DNA of 64,000 nt from Owenia fusiformis (GCA_903813345.2 CAIIXF020000006.1:14514348-14578347), one strand, 5' to 3'. Counted from the first letter of the stretch, positions 39,767-54,100 are shown. Translations and numbers: made by a program. Notes: generated from the letters alone by a model not told the origin.

Positions 39767-41225
39767 CACATGGCATACAATAGGATGCATATTAAGATTG
39801 TTGAACCTGGAATGAACAAATGTCAATGTTAGATTTTAGCCTTGGATTAATGCATTGTCTGTATTTTGGAATTATCTGCTGAGGTGTATGAATATATGCA
39901 ATTATGACAACTAAGTTATGACACTGTGTATTATAGACACAGCAAAACGCAGCCATAAGATAGACCTGATCTTGAGCCAAATGCTATGGAACTGTATGAA
40001 AAACGGTATAAACTATACTCATGCTTTGTATGGAAAGCTCCGATTGATATTCAAATGAGGCAGATTTTAGTAGGCATGTTATCAGCCAAATAAGGAGTAT
40101 TCAATTATTTTTACACTTTTTAAAATTGTTTATAATGTATTATTTTATTCAATTGATGTATGATGAAATATTTGTATAAAAGTTTTATATTTTATGTATT
40201 GTCATAGGCTTAAATTTAATTTTAGTCATGTTCGAAATTCAGATAAAAATGCAAAGATTTTTTAACTAAGAATTTTAGGTATGATTAAATTCTGGATCAG
40301 AATTATCAACTTCCCGGTTTTTAAGCAGGTTCTTGAATGTTATCAACTTTAATGAGGTGTTACTTCTAGGGTTAGAGTTACATGGAACCTTTACATTTAA
40401 ATATTAGCATTCTAAATATTCACTTCTAATGAATGAATACAGGATTGTAAAAAGGAATCATTGGAAATTCACAATACATGTACATGTCTGTTGTTGGATA
40501 CTACTGAGATACTCAGTATGGCTAGTAACTACCTCATGATGTAAAGTAGGTTGATAAAAATACCCAATTGTATATGAAGTCTACTATGTAGAATGAAAAC
40601 CTAGACCTTTTATGCTTGTATACTGATACAATTATAGTGGTAGTTCCACTAATTCTACCGTACATGCCTTAATAAGTGGAATGTTCTTTCAAGGTGAATG
40701 ATTTCAATATCTTAGGTTCTGCTTACTAGGATTCAAAGCATATGTCATTGGTTCCAGTAAGGATCATATTTGTATGGTCATTTGCTTCATTCACATAGTT
40801 TCCTTCCTTTGTCTTGTGTATGACTAAGTATAAACTACTTTTAGCCTATTGTGTATTTTATTCATATTTATTTTAGTGTATTAAACCAAAATATACCCTG
40901 TGTGGTTTATTTTAGTCAATTTTGAATTTGGAGGTGAGAAGATGCATAAACATCATTCTGGTTCTTCATGAACATCTCAAGATTAAGGAATACTATTTTA
41001 GTGCTAAAATGATTGCAATAAATGGTATTTTATTTTTGTGTTTGTAAGTGCAAATGTACATAGACTCATATTCATAAATATTCCAGATTGATACACAATA
41101 TAATTGGAACATATTATGAGGCTGATTCCACTATGCATTCATTTCAATGTTAATGTAATACACGTACAGGTGTTTGTATTATGAAGGATGTAAATAGAAT
41201 AAAAAGGTATTTTTTCATTCATTTT
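39767..41225 (+). other. cenH3 downstream region with candidate poly(A) signals
   Basis: There is no coding sequence after the cenH3 stop. AATAAA occurs at 41017-41022 and 41198-41203, which would give a long 3' UTR (about 1.3-1.4 kb); an earlier non-canonical signal is also possible. Confidence 0.35.
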
Positions 41226-42520
41226 AAAAAAGTTTTGTTTTGATTTGTGGAATACTTGTCAAGTTGGGTTGGTATTCTAAAATAGGTTTCGTTTTGTGGA
41301 ATATTTGTCAAGTTGGATGGGTATTTATAGTGAAACCCAGTCCCTCTGTCCAGGCAATAAGTCATATTCTTTGTGTTTGTGGTTTATGTTGATCAGGAAT
41401 TTTACTTTAATTTTGAGATATTTTTTCAAAGTACATCCCAGGAAAACATGAACAACAGGTGGTGCCTCAATCCAACAGCTCCGAGGATATTTTAAAAATA
41501 CAAACTGTCTGAATGGCAAGTCTTGATTAAATAGAGACATAACACTCACCTATTTAACAGTTGTGATAAGAATGATAAGAAAAATATTTTTATATTTTAA
41601 ATATTATCATTTATTAGATATTTAAATAGAAAGCATCACACTTATAGCATAATTCAATACTGTGCAATAATATGCATATAGAACATACATGTATGTTATC
41701 TTTTGCATTAATGTACAAATCTCCAACAGGCAAGCAAGCAAATTTTTGAATTTGCAATTCCAAATATGAAAAAAAAAGAATTCAAGAAATAATAACTTGA
41801 AAAGCAGCAACTCACAGGAGTAGCAAATCCCACCAAAAAACATATTTATTTATTATCAAATCAGTGACTTGTCTCCCACAGGCAGGAGTATTGTCTCCTT
41901 TTGGCAAAATCTACTCATGACTTTATATTAGAAATTCCTTCTCAAGAAGAGATTCTATGCCCATAAGGCATATAAACCTATAAACATAAGCCTATAAACT
42001 TTGAACCAAAATTGAGAAATCATATATTTGAATTAAGCAATCTTCTTGAAAATTCCTTCTCAATCAAAGGTCCCATAAGACATTAGCACACTAAATGTGG
42101 ACTAAATCAGATAACTGGTATAAGAACAAATATTAATTTTTTTCTCGTGAGAAACTATGGCAATCTTGAAATTTCTTCTTGAGCAGAGGTCCCTAAGGTA
42201 AAGAATTTCCATCAAATCAGTCCAATAGTATTTGTGTTATCCCCTAAACAGATGAACAAACAAACAATGGATGAATGAATGGCTTCTCTATATCCCTGCC
42301 AATATTTGTTCAGTGGGATAAAAACAAACATCCCCTATGGTTGCCATGGTATTTTACCTTATGGAAGATTCAGTGCAGTAAAACATGTTGAACTTGTGAT
42401 TAGACTCTAAATCAATTTGGAAGCTGGAAATTTGTCTGTCTAATTTCAATTTAAGCTAGGTTTGTAAAATAAGTTAGACTGATGTCTAAACTGTTATGTT
42501 GTTAGTTGCCTCCCCAAAAT

Positions 42521-43020
42521 CACTGTTCACCAAATAGTTACTTTGACGGAACGTTAATGTAACAAAATGGATGAACTTCCTGATTATAAGAGTTTTTTGT
42601 TTTCTCGATTTAAACCTACATGTAGTTATAAGTCAAGTTGCAGATTGTAATTTGGCACAAAGGTAGGAAATATAGTCTAGCTTTAATGAATTTATTCGAT
42701 TTGGAATTTGTTTTGTAAATGAAGTTGCTATTCATATATTTAGTCAGTCATATTACCAATGCATGTTACTTTGATGACTTACGTCAATGTAACAAAAGCG
42801 ATGGTCTAAATGCATGAATTACAGCTTTATTTAAAAATCAAATTCCAAACCGAGAGCATTTCTTAAAGCTAGACTATATTGTCTAACGTTGCGCCAGATG
42901 ATAATCTGCAGCTTGACTTATAAGTAGATTTTAATCAAGAAAACAAAAAACTCGCATCCAGGAAGTTCATCCATTTTGTTACATTGACGTTCCATCAAAG
43001 TAACTAGTTGTGGAACAGTG
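42521..43020. mobile_element. 500-bp foldback MITE with ~230-bp arms
   Basis: The left arm begins CACTGTTCACCAAATAGTTA and continues CTTTGACGGAACGT, AATGTAACAAAATGGATGAA and CTTCCT. The right arm is the diverged reverse complement and ends TAACTAGTTGTGGAACAGTG. Similarity between the arms continues almost to the centre (TAAGTCAAG(T/C)TGCAGATT, ATATAGTCTAGCTTTAA, TTTGGAATTTG), so the DNA can fold into one long imperfect hairpin. There is no ORF. Confidence 0.85.
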
Positions 43021-44321
43021 TAAATTGTGACAGGTTTTACTTTAAATTACATAATGAACCAATGCATGAACTTCAATACTACACCATTGTGTACAACACA
43101 TTTTAAAATTTATCATCAATCGTTTTACCTACAGTTACATATCTATGTAGACTGAAGACATGAATTCATAATCGCAACCATCATTCAGGTCATAAACCCA
43201 AAACATAGATGATAAAGAAACACTGTATTGCTAAATTTTAGTTCTAAAACCAAGTGTAGGGGTGGTCCTTTTGAGATCTTGGGAATCTAACCTTTTTACA
43301 TTTTGTCTTAAAAACTACTCCCAGTTTTTCTATTTAGAAGATGTGTAGACAGAATTTGTCTTGGCCCACCGATTTTCAGAATCTTGAGGTTTGACTAACT
43401 GCAACATTTACTGAAAAAACAAATCTTCTTAAGTGTGCTGAATGATCATTCTTACCCCTGTTATCTTATGGCTTTAACAGCTCCATTGCTGGTTGGAATT
43501 TATCCCAAAAATATTCACTTTTTTAGATGACATTTGTTAGATGACAGTATGAATGACATTCACAATATATTTGTCCGATTTTCATCTATAACTGCAGAAA
43601 ATCTTGCAGAAGCACACAGAATCTGCCTTTTCTTTTGTAAAACTCACCAGTTCAATTCGCAGAAAACTGGGAGTAAGTCAGTTACAGCAAACCTGAGCTC
43701 TGTGACGATTAAGACAATTTCATGTTCCTTCAAAATTCAGCTACTGAATTATTTTTTGAAAAAATAGATTCCCAAAATCTCCGAGTATCTCTTGGCATGT
43801 AAAACACGTGAAATGATGAATGAAGATCTAGAAAACAAGGAAAATAAAGGCAAAAATATGAAATACAACCATCCCTGGCACACACCCCTCTTTCTCCAAT
43901 AATCACACCTTTCATTAAACAAAAATAAGTTCACTGTAACATTTAAAATTGTTTCAAAAGCATTTGAAATATTGCATACTTGTCATAAACTGCACCGAAG
44001 TTTCAACAATAAGCATTATGATTGTGCATTATAAGTACTTTTCAAACTTAATAAAAACAAAAATACATGCAGACATATACTATTATAAGCCTACTAGAAA
44101 TATCAACGTCCTCATACACTGTTAGATGACACTCTAATCTAATATATCTGTCTAAAAGGTACCACAAGTTTTATTCTCACAATAAAATATTGACAAATAT
44201 CTAGGTTTAAGTTATACAGAATAATTTTCTAACTTTAAATTGCTTTTATTTTGGTAACTGATTTAATTGATTCAAATTTAAATCGTCATCAATGACCAAT
44301 GTACCAAAATATTCTATGGTG

Positions 44322-44531
44322 CTGTACTTCTACTTATTTTGGCGGATTTGCTGTTTTGAACATTTGGCGACTACTTAATTTGGTGGATTTGCAATATTGA
44401 AATGTATATACCACACAAATTTACAATTGTAATATGATTTATTGAATTTGGTGGCTTCTTAATTTGGTGGACTTGAACAATTTGGTGGATCCACCAAATT
44501 AAAATGGCTGCAAAACTAAGTAGAAGTACAG
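44322..44531. mobile_element. 210-bp TIR element, CTGTACTTCTACTTA ends
   Basis: CTGTACTTCTACTTA at 44322 and its complement TAAGTAGAAGTACAG ending at 44531 are perfect 15-bp inverted repeats. The interior repeats AATTTGGTGGATTTG-like words in both orientations. It is MITE-like, with no target-site duplication evident. Confidence 0.75.
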
Positions 44532-44857
44532 TATTATATTTCACAAAATTCCGCCATTAGTATAGTGACATATGGTAAATGCATTTCATTGGAAGATTAA
44601 GTTCACCCCATGTGACTTTTCCTTAAAAATGAACCAGTTACTGTACACATTAATGAAGTTTCACAATGAGAATAAGTGCTTACAGGTATAATTAGTACAT
44701 TACATTACATGTCATTACCCTTTGAACTAGTAGCTTCAAAAACCATTTGAAGCCAAACCCTAAAACAAGTAAATATTTTAATTTGTACTTTGAGTTTTGT
44801 TTACACTCCGTACACTGTCACTGTATATACTCTTTGGATAGTTACAATCTACATAAA

Positions 44858-45075
44858 AGTGATCTCCCCAGAATTTTTTCAGATGGTTGAAAGATTCACA
44901 TTTGATCTATTTGATTATAAAATATGTTTAAAATTCTAATTTCTTTAGACTGGGTTAACTGGTTTCTTTAAACAAGTTCAACTGTGTTCAAATGGATTTC
45001 AACAGCGTGCAAGCTTAATTTTCAAATTCTGAACTGTGTCCAAAAGTATTGCTTCATTGCATGGGGAGATCACTG
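44858..45075. mobile_element. Small TIR element, CAGTGATCTCC family, copy 2
   Basis: Ends AAGTGATCTCCCC and GGGGAGATCACTG enclose 218 bp. The right end is 34 bp past the DENND1 stop codon (minus strand), so this element forms the proximal 3' UTR of DENND1. Confidence 0.72.
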
Positions 45076-45109
45076 CATGTTCATGTCCACATGTAATATC
45101 TAAATTGAC

Positions 45110-48100
45110 TCATTCAAATGTCTCCCATTGTGACTGCTTCGATTGTTCTGGCTGGACCACTGACTTCACTGTGGATACTAAGTCACTAAATGGATCCAAA
45201 TCTTCTTTCACATCTGATGCAGTCATTGGCTGTAAAATATTTGAACTTTGTGGTATCTCCTTAGTGGTTGAAAATGGTTGAGTTTTCTGACTAGAATAGA
45301 CACCTGATCCTAATGTATTTGACTGAAACACTTGTGGGGTTGATACTGGATTGTTTGTTTGGCTGCTATGGAAACCAGACTGGTTGCTCTGGTAACCAAA
45401 TGAAGGTAGTGTAGAGCTCCTATTTGTTGTATATGCACTACTAAAAGCTTGTGGTGCTCCCATTAAGCTAGGCATAGCTGATTGCCTATTTGGAGTATGA
45501 TATGGCTGAGTGTTCATTAAATGTTGAGGACTTGAATGGACCCCTTGCTGTAATCCCATTGTTGGCCCAGGGACATGGTGCAAACCAGGAGTTGACCCAG
45601 TGGTTTTGGTCAGGGGTTTAGGGATGGGGGGACTAGATAGTCCAGAGCTTGTGCTACTAGTTGGTAAATCCTTCAGTAGATTATCTAGACTACCACTACC
45701 CTCTTGTCTCATCTTTCCAAAATGACTATCCAAATTCCACTCCTTTAGTAAACTGTCCTCTTCATGAGGTGCAAAATTCTTGTGCTCTTCTATTTTTTTG
45801 ATAGTGTCATGTACTGATATGGCACCTCCAAATTGCCGAATTGTTTTTGTGCTTTCTATCATACTAATAGGCCTATTAGAGGTTGCAGCATTACTCCCTG
45901 TTCTATTGTTCCCAAACAAATTATCCAGGGAATTAAAATTAGATGGATCAATCCGTACAGGTTTGGACACGGGTTTTTCAAAAAATGCTGTTCGAGCTGC
46001 AACTTTAGTATCATGTGGTTTATGGACAACTGTTTGTGGTCGCTCACGCCGATAAAAAGAATCAGTCCTCATTACTGGTTTCCCTGGAGTTCCTGAAGCA
46101 GTCGGGTCCAGCCCTGACTCCACCATTTTCACAAAACTACTCACTTTTCCAGCTTGATGCCCAGACTTATCATTTTCCTTTGTTGCTTGTGCCACCATTT
46201 GACTACTTTCTAGTCCAGTGAGGTCATTAGAGCTTGAAGAGTCACCTATTGTTTGATTTTGAGCCAGAGGATCAAATTCAATATTTCCTGGTTCACTTAC
46301 ATTTAAAGAATCAAGCCTAATTAGCATTATGTCACGTTTTGCTGTGTCACTATTTACATTGGGTTTGGTTGGAGTGTCACTAGTGATGTTATGCCTAGGG
46401 GACGGCTTTGGTCCTGGCTTCTCAGAATCCTCTCTCAAAGTTTCACTAGATGGCGCTGCTATATCCTTCTGCTCAGATGGCTTTGAACTTTGACCTTGTT
46501 GGAATTGAGCCAGTTTCTTTAGTCTAGGAGCTGGTATAGGGTGATCATTTCTCACTTTATCTGACATAGACGGGCCTGAACTGTCTGATTCTGTGTCAAC
46601 CTCATCTTCAAACTGAAATTGTAAATTCAGAAACTTAATTACAGATCTCCTAGTTAACCACCTGTTTTTTCAAAATCAACAATATTAACTTAATAAAAAT
46701 CTGTACTTAAGGTGATAAATAATGCACATAGAATTGAAGAACAAGTATGACTTCCATCAACCAAGATTATGTAATCATAAAGTTTAATAAGGCATAACAT
46801 GCAAAATGTTACCACCTGCCATTTGTTACAGATGCTGACTGCCAAAAAACAACCATCAAACACTGTCCACAAAAGATTAGAGACTAACATCATGTCACCA
46901 CTTGTGGAGGTGATATAAAACAGAGAGATTTAGTACAGGTTTTAATTCTGTGTTTTCTTTAACTAGCCTACTCAAAATGTCCAAACTCACAGCATCATCA
47001 GGTTCAGAAGAAGTCTCAATAGTCTCTTCCTCTATGAGGTCATCAGAACTGAATGATCGCTTCATGGCCTTTTGTATATCGGGATCTTCCACCAGTCCAA
47101 CACTTATACGTCTGTATTCCAAATCTGAGTCACCGACAGAGGAGTCATCAAAACTGATCACCTTGTACTGTTTTGCTCTGAAATTACATTATTGTTAATG
47201 TTTGTAGACAAGAAAAAAAATTATTGAATTTCTGATGTATAAATTGATGTTAATGAGTTGATATATATATCAGTAGTATTTGGAGTGATGTTTCATGTGA
47301 TTTATATTTACAGTTCTCAAGTAGTATTATTCATAAATGTAATTTTAAAGAAATGAAATTCATTAACTGATAATAATTTTCACAACCCATTCAAGCCAAC
47401 AGAAAGCCAAAGTAAAACCTTTTACCAACTACTTAATAAACCAGCACCTGAATCATTTACAAACACAGAATCCAATCTAAAGGAAAGCATGCAATATTAT
47501 TCATCCTATTCCTTTACTGTTTCAATCCTACCAGCCACGATGTACTTGTTTATCAAATGATGAATGATAAAGACCATTGGATGCCACCCCATAAAGGAAC
47601 CATATACACTTATTTAAAAAGATGTGCAACACTCAAAAAAGGGTGAAAATATATCAACCCAAGGATCCCGTGTTAAACACCATTATAATCAGATCTTACT
47701 TTTAGCATCATGTTTCTACTACAATACTTATTCCCCATGCAGCTTATATCTAATTTTGGGACCAAACTGAATGATCCAATAAGAGTATCACTTTCTCATT
47801 AAAATAATGTAATAGCAGGCAGTATCTCTGGGACATCTCTCTGCTTTCATGCCCATGGTTTGATGTTCACAGACATGAGAAACATTGAATTAATATTAAT
47901 TGTGTGTCAACAAACTGCGTTAATGCTTTTTTGGTATAATACAGCTGAATATAAGACCTAAATGTTTCAATGCTTTCATTGTTTTTATTGATATTAATGA
48001 TTACTATATGTGAGGATTTAGATTTAGATATGTTGAGGATTTAGAAAAGAGGTAGTTTGGTCCCATAAGCTGAATCTACCTTCTGCGTTCAGGTAGGGGC

Positions 48101-51100
48101 TTTAGCTTATCCACAATATCACACTCTAAAGCTCTATAACAAGCAAGAAGCAAGTAAAAATATATCAGTCAACTGTACTAATTTGAATCTACCATTACAA
48201 CATGTATGTGTGTTTTCTTGTCAGAAAGTCTATTACAATTACAATAAGGATAATGTTTTGGGCTTGGAAAATGAATTTTTACATGAGATCAAATAGAAAA
48301 GAGAACAGTCTCTCTTTGCTAGAAATTAACATTTAGAGATAACCTGACTTCAATAGAAATATAAATAGAGCTCATAATAATTTAATTTGTAAATCATAAT
48401 ATTCATTGTAGTCCACCAAATTTGAAATAACAAAATAACAAAAAAATGTTCATTACAATTTAAGAATTCCTAAAGCTATTGGAGCAGAATACATGTACCA
48501 GCATCCCAAAGAGACCGAAACCATTTATATTCAATATTCTGTACTTATAGATTGCAAGAGCATGCTTCTTTTGATAGAGTAACATTATTGTATCATTGGA
48601 GCATTCTGAAGCACATCTTTGAGCAGCGGGCGCAAAAGTTGAGAACTTATCCAGGGACAAACCATAATGTTCGAATATTAAATAAATGTTTGCAAAGTGA
48701 CCTAATGAACTCTAAATAATAAATTCAGATATTACAAATGAAATATGGAATCATTTTTAATGACTTCTACAAAAAAGGAATCAGGTTTCTACAAACAAAA
48801 TGATCAGTCCCTGTGCTACAAGGCACCTTGGTGCGATATCCCTCCACAGTGCTCTGTAATGAAACAAGTGCACAGATAACAACTTCATTCAACAATCAGA
48901 ATTTGTCAATGGAAATATGTATGAGGCAGATTTTTTATACTTTTTATATGTATAGCTAAAGTGAATAAGAGCATGCAAATGAAACAAAGCACCAAATTCT
49001 AGTTTCTTTCAAAAAAGTATAATGATTTTTTATAACAATGATATTCAAGGTATGACATCTTGAGATAAAAAAGCAAAGAAATTCATTTAAATCTACCTTA
49101 AAGTAATTCATGAAAATGTGCATTATGTCCAGGATGTGAATAAATAATCATTAAAAAAATTTAAAATCAAAATAGCAAAATGAAGAAATATTTTCACAAC
49201 AAGGTACAACAAACAAAAATTAAAAGCTATAAATGTGTTATAAGTTTTTTCTACCCCTTGATAAACTTTTTCATCCACTTGTGGCTAAAAATGTTAGCAG
49301 ATATGCTTAAATATTGCCGTGAAGCATTTCTTGTATTCTATGTCATGATAAATCCATTTTGCACGTTAATAAAAAAGAAGCAATTTGCGATCTGTGAAAT
49401 GAATAAATGGAGCATTTTTGATTCCCTGAATCATTCGTAAGATGTCTCTTATATCTAATGTAAATGCAGTGTATGTTTTGAGTCCAATTTACTCACATTT
49501 TTAGTCTTTTTTCTCTATCATATCTGACATACTAAACTGGATAAAATGTCTTAAAACTTTGCCCAAATATCTAAGATACATGTATTCTAATCCTTAATGG
49601 AAGGCATAACTAAAATTTGATGAATGTTCAATATGTAGTAGAAGCAGACTGGTTGCTATGGTAATAATGAAAACAGTATGATATAAATGAAGGTAATGAT
49701 AAATAAAACTATATTATATAAACACTGCAATAAGACTACAAAGCTTTAGTAACTTTTGAAAAGTTCAAGATATATTTTTGAAGAATACCTTTCATAGGAG
49801 GCTTTGCGTGTAGTGTGACGTCGAAGTTCTGGTAAGCCTCCATCTGTGACATCATCAGCCTTCCGGCTCCCTGGTGGCGGCGGTCTTGGTGGCTAAAATT
49901 TTAAAATGACATTATTTTTTACGTATAGTCCAATCATTGCATTAAGCATAAGATAATACATAGATATCCCTAGTTGGTCTGAAATACTGAAGTGACCTTT
50001 CTAATGTAGGAATGCAGAATTTGTTTCTTCCCATTATTTATTAAACTAAATAATGAGAAATGTGACATTAGGTGATAAAGGCACTTAGTACGTTAATTTA
50101 CTTGATGAAAATTCTTTGCAATAAGCCTTATTCTTCTAATTTACAATAATTTTGTTGCATATAGAAATGAGTGGAACTGATGAGTATTGATGAAGTTTTG
50201 AACAAGATAAATGTCATACAAAAAATAATCTATCACTGTTTGCAAATATATGAAATTAGGTTATCATACCTTGCATTCAGAGCCCTTTGTATCTACCCAA
50301 GTTCAATAAATGAGTCATAACATGGCTATAATCTCTGATTGGTCAAACAAATGAGTCATGGCATGGCTATAATCTCTGATCGGTCAAACAAATGAGTCAT
50401 GACATGGCTATAATATCTGATTGGTCAAACAAATGAGTCATGACATGGCTATAATCTCTGATTGGTCAAACAAATGAGTCATAACAGGGCTATAATATCT
50501 GATTTGTAACTCACCAAAAGGAGTATCCAATGGGAGGGTAGACAATAACATATGCTATGCATGATTAACTCAAAAAATGTATTCTTCCTTCACCCAATGA
50601 TTGGGTATTAAGCGCAAAATTCATTATTTATATCAATGTTAACTGTAATGGGAGCATTAACTCATATGTAATTTGTAGCAAACTAATTATCTTGACTTGT
50701 AGATGGAATTAAAGAATACAAATATATTTACCCGTTGTCCTCTGAGTTCTGCTGAGGGTATTGTAGCAGGTCTTTCCTTGCTGATGCCTAGTTGTTTATG
50801 GAGCTCCTCTTCCTAAAATATGCATATCATAGTCATTCTTTATCTTAGGAGACCTTCTTTATATTATGCTTGCTTTATCTTATGCCTGCTTTATATTATG
50901 CTTGCTTTAAATTATGCTTGCTTTATATAATGCCTGCTTTATATTATGCTTGCTTTATCTTATGCTTGCTTTATATTATGTTTGCTTTATATTATGTCTA
51001 CTTTATCTTATGCCTGCTTTATATTATGCCTGCTTTATATCATGCTTGCTTTATATTTTGCTTGCTTTAAATTATACCTGCTTTATCTTATGCCTGCTTT

Positions 51101-54100
51101 ATGTTATGCTTGCTTTATCTTATGCTTGCTTTATATAATGCCTGCTGTATCTTATGGTTGCTTTATCTTATGGTTGCTTTATATTATGCTTGCTTTATCT
51201 TATGGTTGCTTTATATTATGCCTGCTTTATATTATGCTTGCTTTATCTTATGCTTGCTTTATATTATGCCTGCTTTATATTATACTTGTGTATCACATGC
51301 TTGCACTCCAAGGTGCAGGCTGTGAATCCCACAATAAATGATTCCTTTTAATAGAATAACAATGTATGAGAATGTCAAAATCTTAGGCTAAATTTTTCTC
51401 TGCATTCTCCACAATTCATCAGGATAAAATAGAATACCTAAACTATACTACAATACACTATAATGTTGCCTTTAGCTTTTGAATATGGTAATATCCAAAA
51501 TAGTATCCTACATGTGAAATTTAAGTAATCTCTGTATTACACATATTTGAGCACTAGACTGGTTTAATGAAATATCTCTCCAGAACAAAGCAAAGTTTCT
51601 CCCATTAACTTCTAGACCTATAGCATTAGCATCAACATTATCATATCATGTCCTTCAACAAATTGAATTAGCAGAATATAGCTACAGGAAAACCTATTAA
51701 TATTTGAACACCAATCAGTCTGTTAGCCCTTATAATGTGTTCTGATTATATGATTTTCAATGGAATGGGGTCTAGTAAGTGAAGATATAAAACGTAAACC
51801 AAACTAAAAGGTGTACCAAAATGTAAAACAGGCCAAATATATAAATTGTAACCTTCGATACACCTCATTTGGATAAGATAAATGACTCCGATGCAGGTTT
51901 TTAAGATAAAGTTGCCTTTCTGAGAGTCTGATTTTGTTTCTTTAAAAAAACCTTATCTTCACTCTTTGATCTTGCCTTACCATTGCAGAGTATGATAGAT
52001 CTACTGAATCAAAGTAACAATCACCAACTTTGATGCTTTCCCAAGCACTTACTTTCCTTAGCATTCATTTCATACTGAACTTCAATTAAAGATAGTTCTG
52101 GGGTTATTTAGATCTTACTTGTAATTTAACATTAACACTGTACATTCATTTCTCTTATTACAAGCCTTAAGTACAATGTACTTGGCAATAACATTCAGAG
52201 TGAGAGTGAAAGCTTTAAAAATGAGGTATGTATAAGAAAATCAGGGATCTCTGAGAGAACTACCCCTTTAAAGAACATCAGAACTTCATCTATATTCTAA
52301 TATAGAGCAACTGCATGGTGTCAAGTCCACCTTATCACAATATGAATATATAGCATTAGCAGCCTACAACTAGTAATAAAGTATAAATATCCTATTGGTG
52401 ATGCATCAGCTGACTTCTGAAAATATAATTTTGATTTATCAAGAATTCTCCACGTAGTGCTCTTTATGGAAGTATCTTTACAAGAAAGAGGAATTCCAAA
52501 TGAATTCAACCTTAGAAATAATGTCACCCTGGCACGCTTCTTCACCACACTAAAATGTTCTCTCAAATAATTCACTATTGCAAATCAAGCTTATTTGTTC
52601 CTGACTTTTAATATAATTTTGAGCATCATTGTCTCCTTTCTGACATTTCTTCTCGATTTCCATGTAAAAAGCAAAACATGGCATTGATCTTAACCCAGAC
52701 ACAGATTATTAAGCTTCTCAGTCTCTCATCATCTTATCAAGTGATTACAAAGCATTATGTGTTGTGTGACTATTCTTGATATTAGAGACGGGATAAGTAA
52801 ATTCTTTTATTGGACATATTTTAATTTGTATAACTATCAGATACATAAGGGTAATATGAAAAGTAAACATCTAAAACTGATGCATATTAAAGTTTAAGGG
52901 AATTTTGTAATACCCTGCCATGTTAATTCCCCCAAATCAGCCACCTGGTGGCGAAACTGGTAACTACCTCCTCGCATCTGAGTAATTACGTACATCTCAT
53001 CTTTGTGTTTTCTACATAATATTTTTAGACAATAGATTTTTTTTGCAATAATCTAATGCAGCTTATTCAGTATTTTCCTGAAACAACCTCCTAATTTCCT
53101 TTATCTTATGGTAATTATCATACTCATGTAATAAAACTAATGCATTTAACTCATTCGCTACTAAGGACGTGATATGACGTCATAAAGCACATACGTTGAC
53201 TACTAAGGACGTGATATCAAGTCCAAGCACAAACCCAATGTATTTTTGTGGGGAATCTTGTAACCATGACAACTTATAAAATGGGACTTAAAAAACTATT
53301 CATTCTGAACGAGTATGTCATATGCTTATATGCTTCATATGCACTATATATGTATGCTCATGTATATACAATATATATTATTTCAGAGGTACCATATATG
53401 GCAATTTTCAAAATATCGTCAGTATTATAGTGCTTTTTGCCCCAGTATTGAATGAGTTAAGACTCCCTATGGATTAGATGACATTGTCATAAAACACAAG
53501 CAAATATGTTTTTGCGCAAAATAAAAGGTTAATGTGTATTTTCCGGTTGCTCTTGAACAAAATGAGATCATGGATGCATTCATTTCACATCTTTTTTTTA
53601 TTTAATATTTGAAACAGCTATGTTTCAATTTTTCTAACTAATTTTTGAAACTGTTATTTGATGTTTTAGGATTTATAATTTTCTACACAACTCAGTGGTG
53701 ACTCTGTTGACGTTGTGCCTGGTAACTTGACGATTCCACATTTTATCTTTTATTCAAAACATTACTCCAGTAATTAGAAGCGTGCAATTATTCTTATTAC
53801 CTTGGTATTTACTTTTATGCTCAAAATGTCTTCAACAATTTGAAATGTGGCAAAATTGAATGCTATTTCAAGAAAATAGTTTTATTTTATTTGAACACTG
53901 CTGAATTTCAACAATTGTGAAAGATCATAATTACTTAATCGCAGGAAGAATTCATAAATTCAGCTGCTTGAGCTGCTTAAATATTTAACTTGTATCAATT
54001 TTTTGCTTTGCACTTTAATATCTTACCCTTCTCATTGTGACCACATGCTCTGAGTTTTCAGAAAGTTGTCGCTGCGTTCTCTGATGAGAACGTTCAAGGT

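Larger units (their letters stand above)
41226..44857. other. Convergent intergenic region between cenH3 and DENND1
   Basis: No gene is recognised. There is a diverged tandem duplication of about 53 bp at 41232-41326 (GTGGAATA.TTGTCAAGTTGG twice), sequence related to the 34-kb repeat at 41.9-42.2 kb, the long-arm foldback element at 42521-43020 and the small inverted-repeat element at 44322-44531. Minus-strand AATAAA signals that could end DENND1 transcripts are at 44250-44245 and 44175-44170. Confidence 0.55.

Noticed and set aside
43260-43790. Another foldback element (GATCTTGGGAATCTA against its complement, ACTCCCAGTTTT against its complement)
   Set aside because: The paired words are short and their spacing differs between the arms (about 45 against 135 bp), so I could not support a real element.
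45110-46567. A free-standing 485-residue protein starting at the Met at 46567
   Set aside because: The frame is open upstream to a good acceptor at 46612, and the C-terminus is that of DENND1; the Met is internal to the last exon.
50870-51351. Hydrophobic repetitive ORFs up to 131 codons resembling membrane proteins
   Set aside because: Several frames of the same 16-bp minisatellite are open at once; not a gene.
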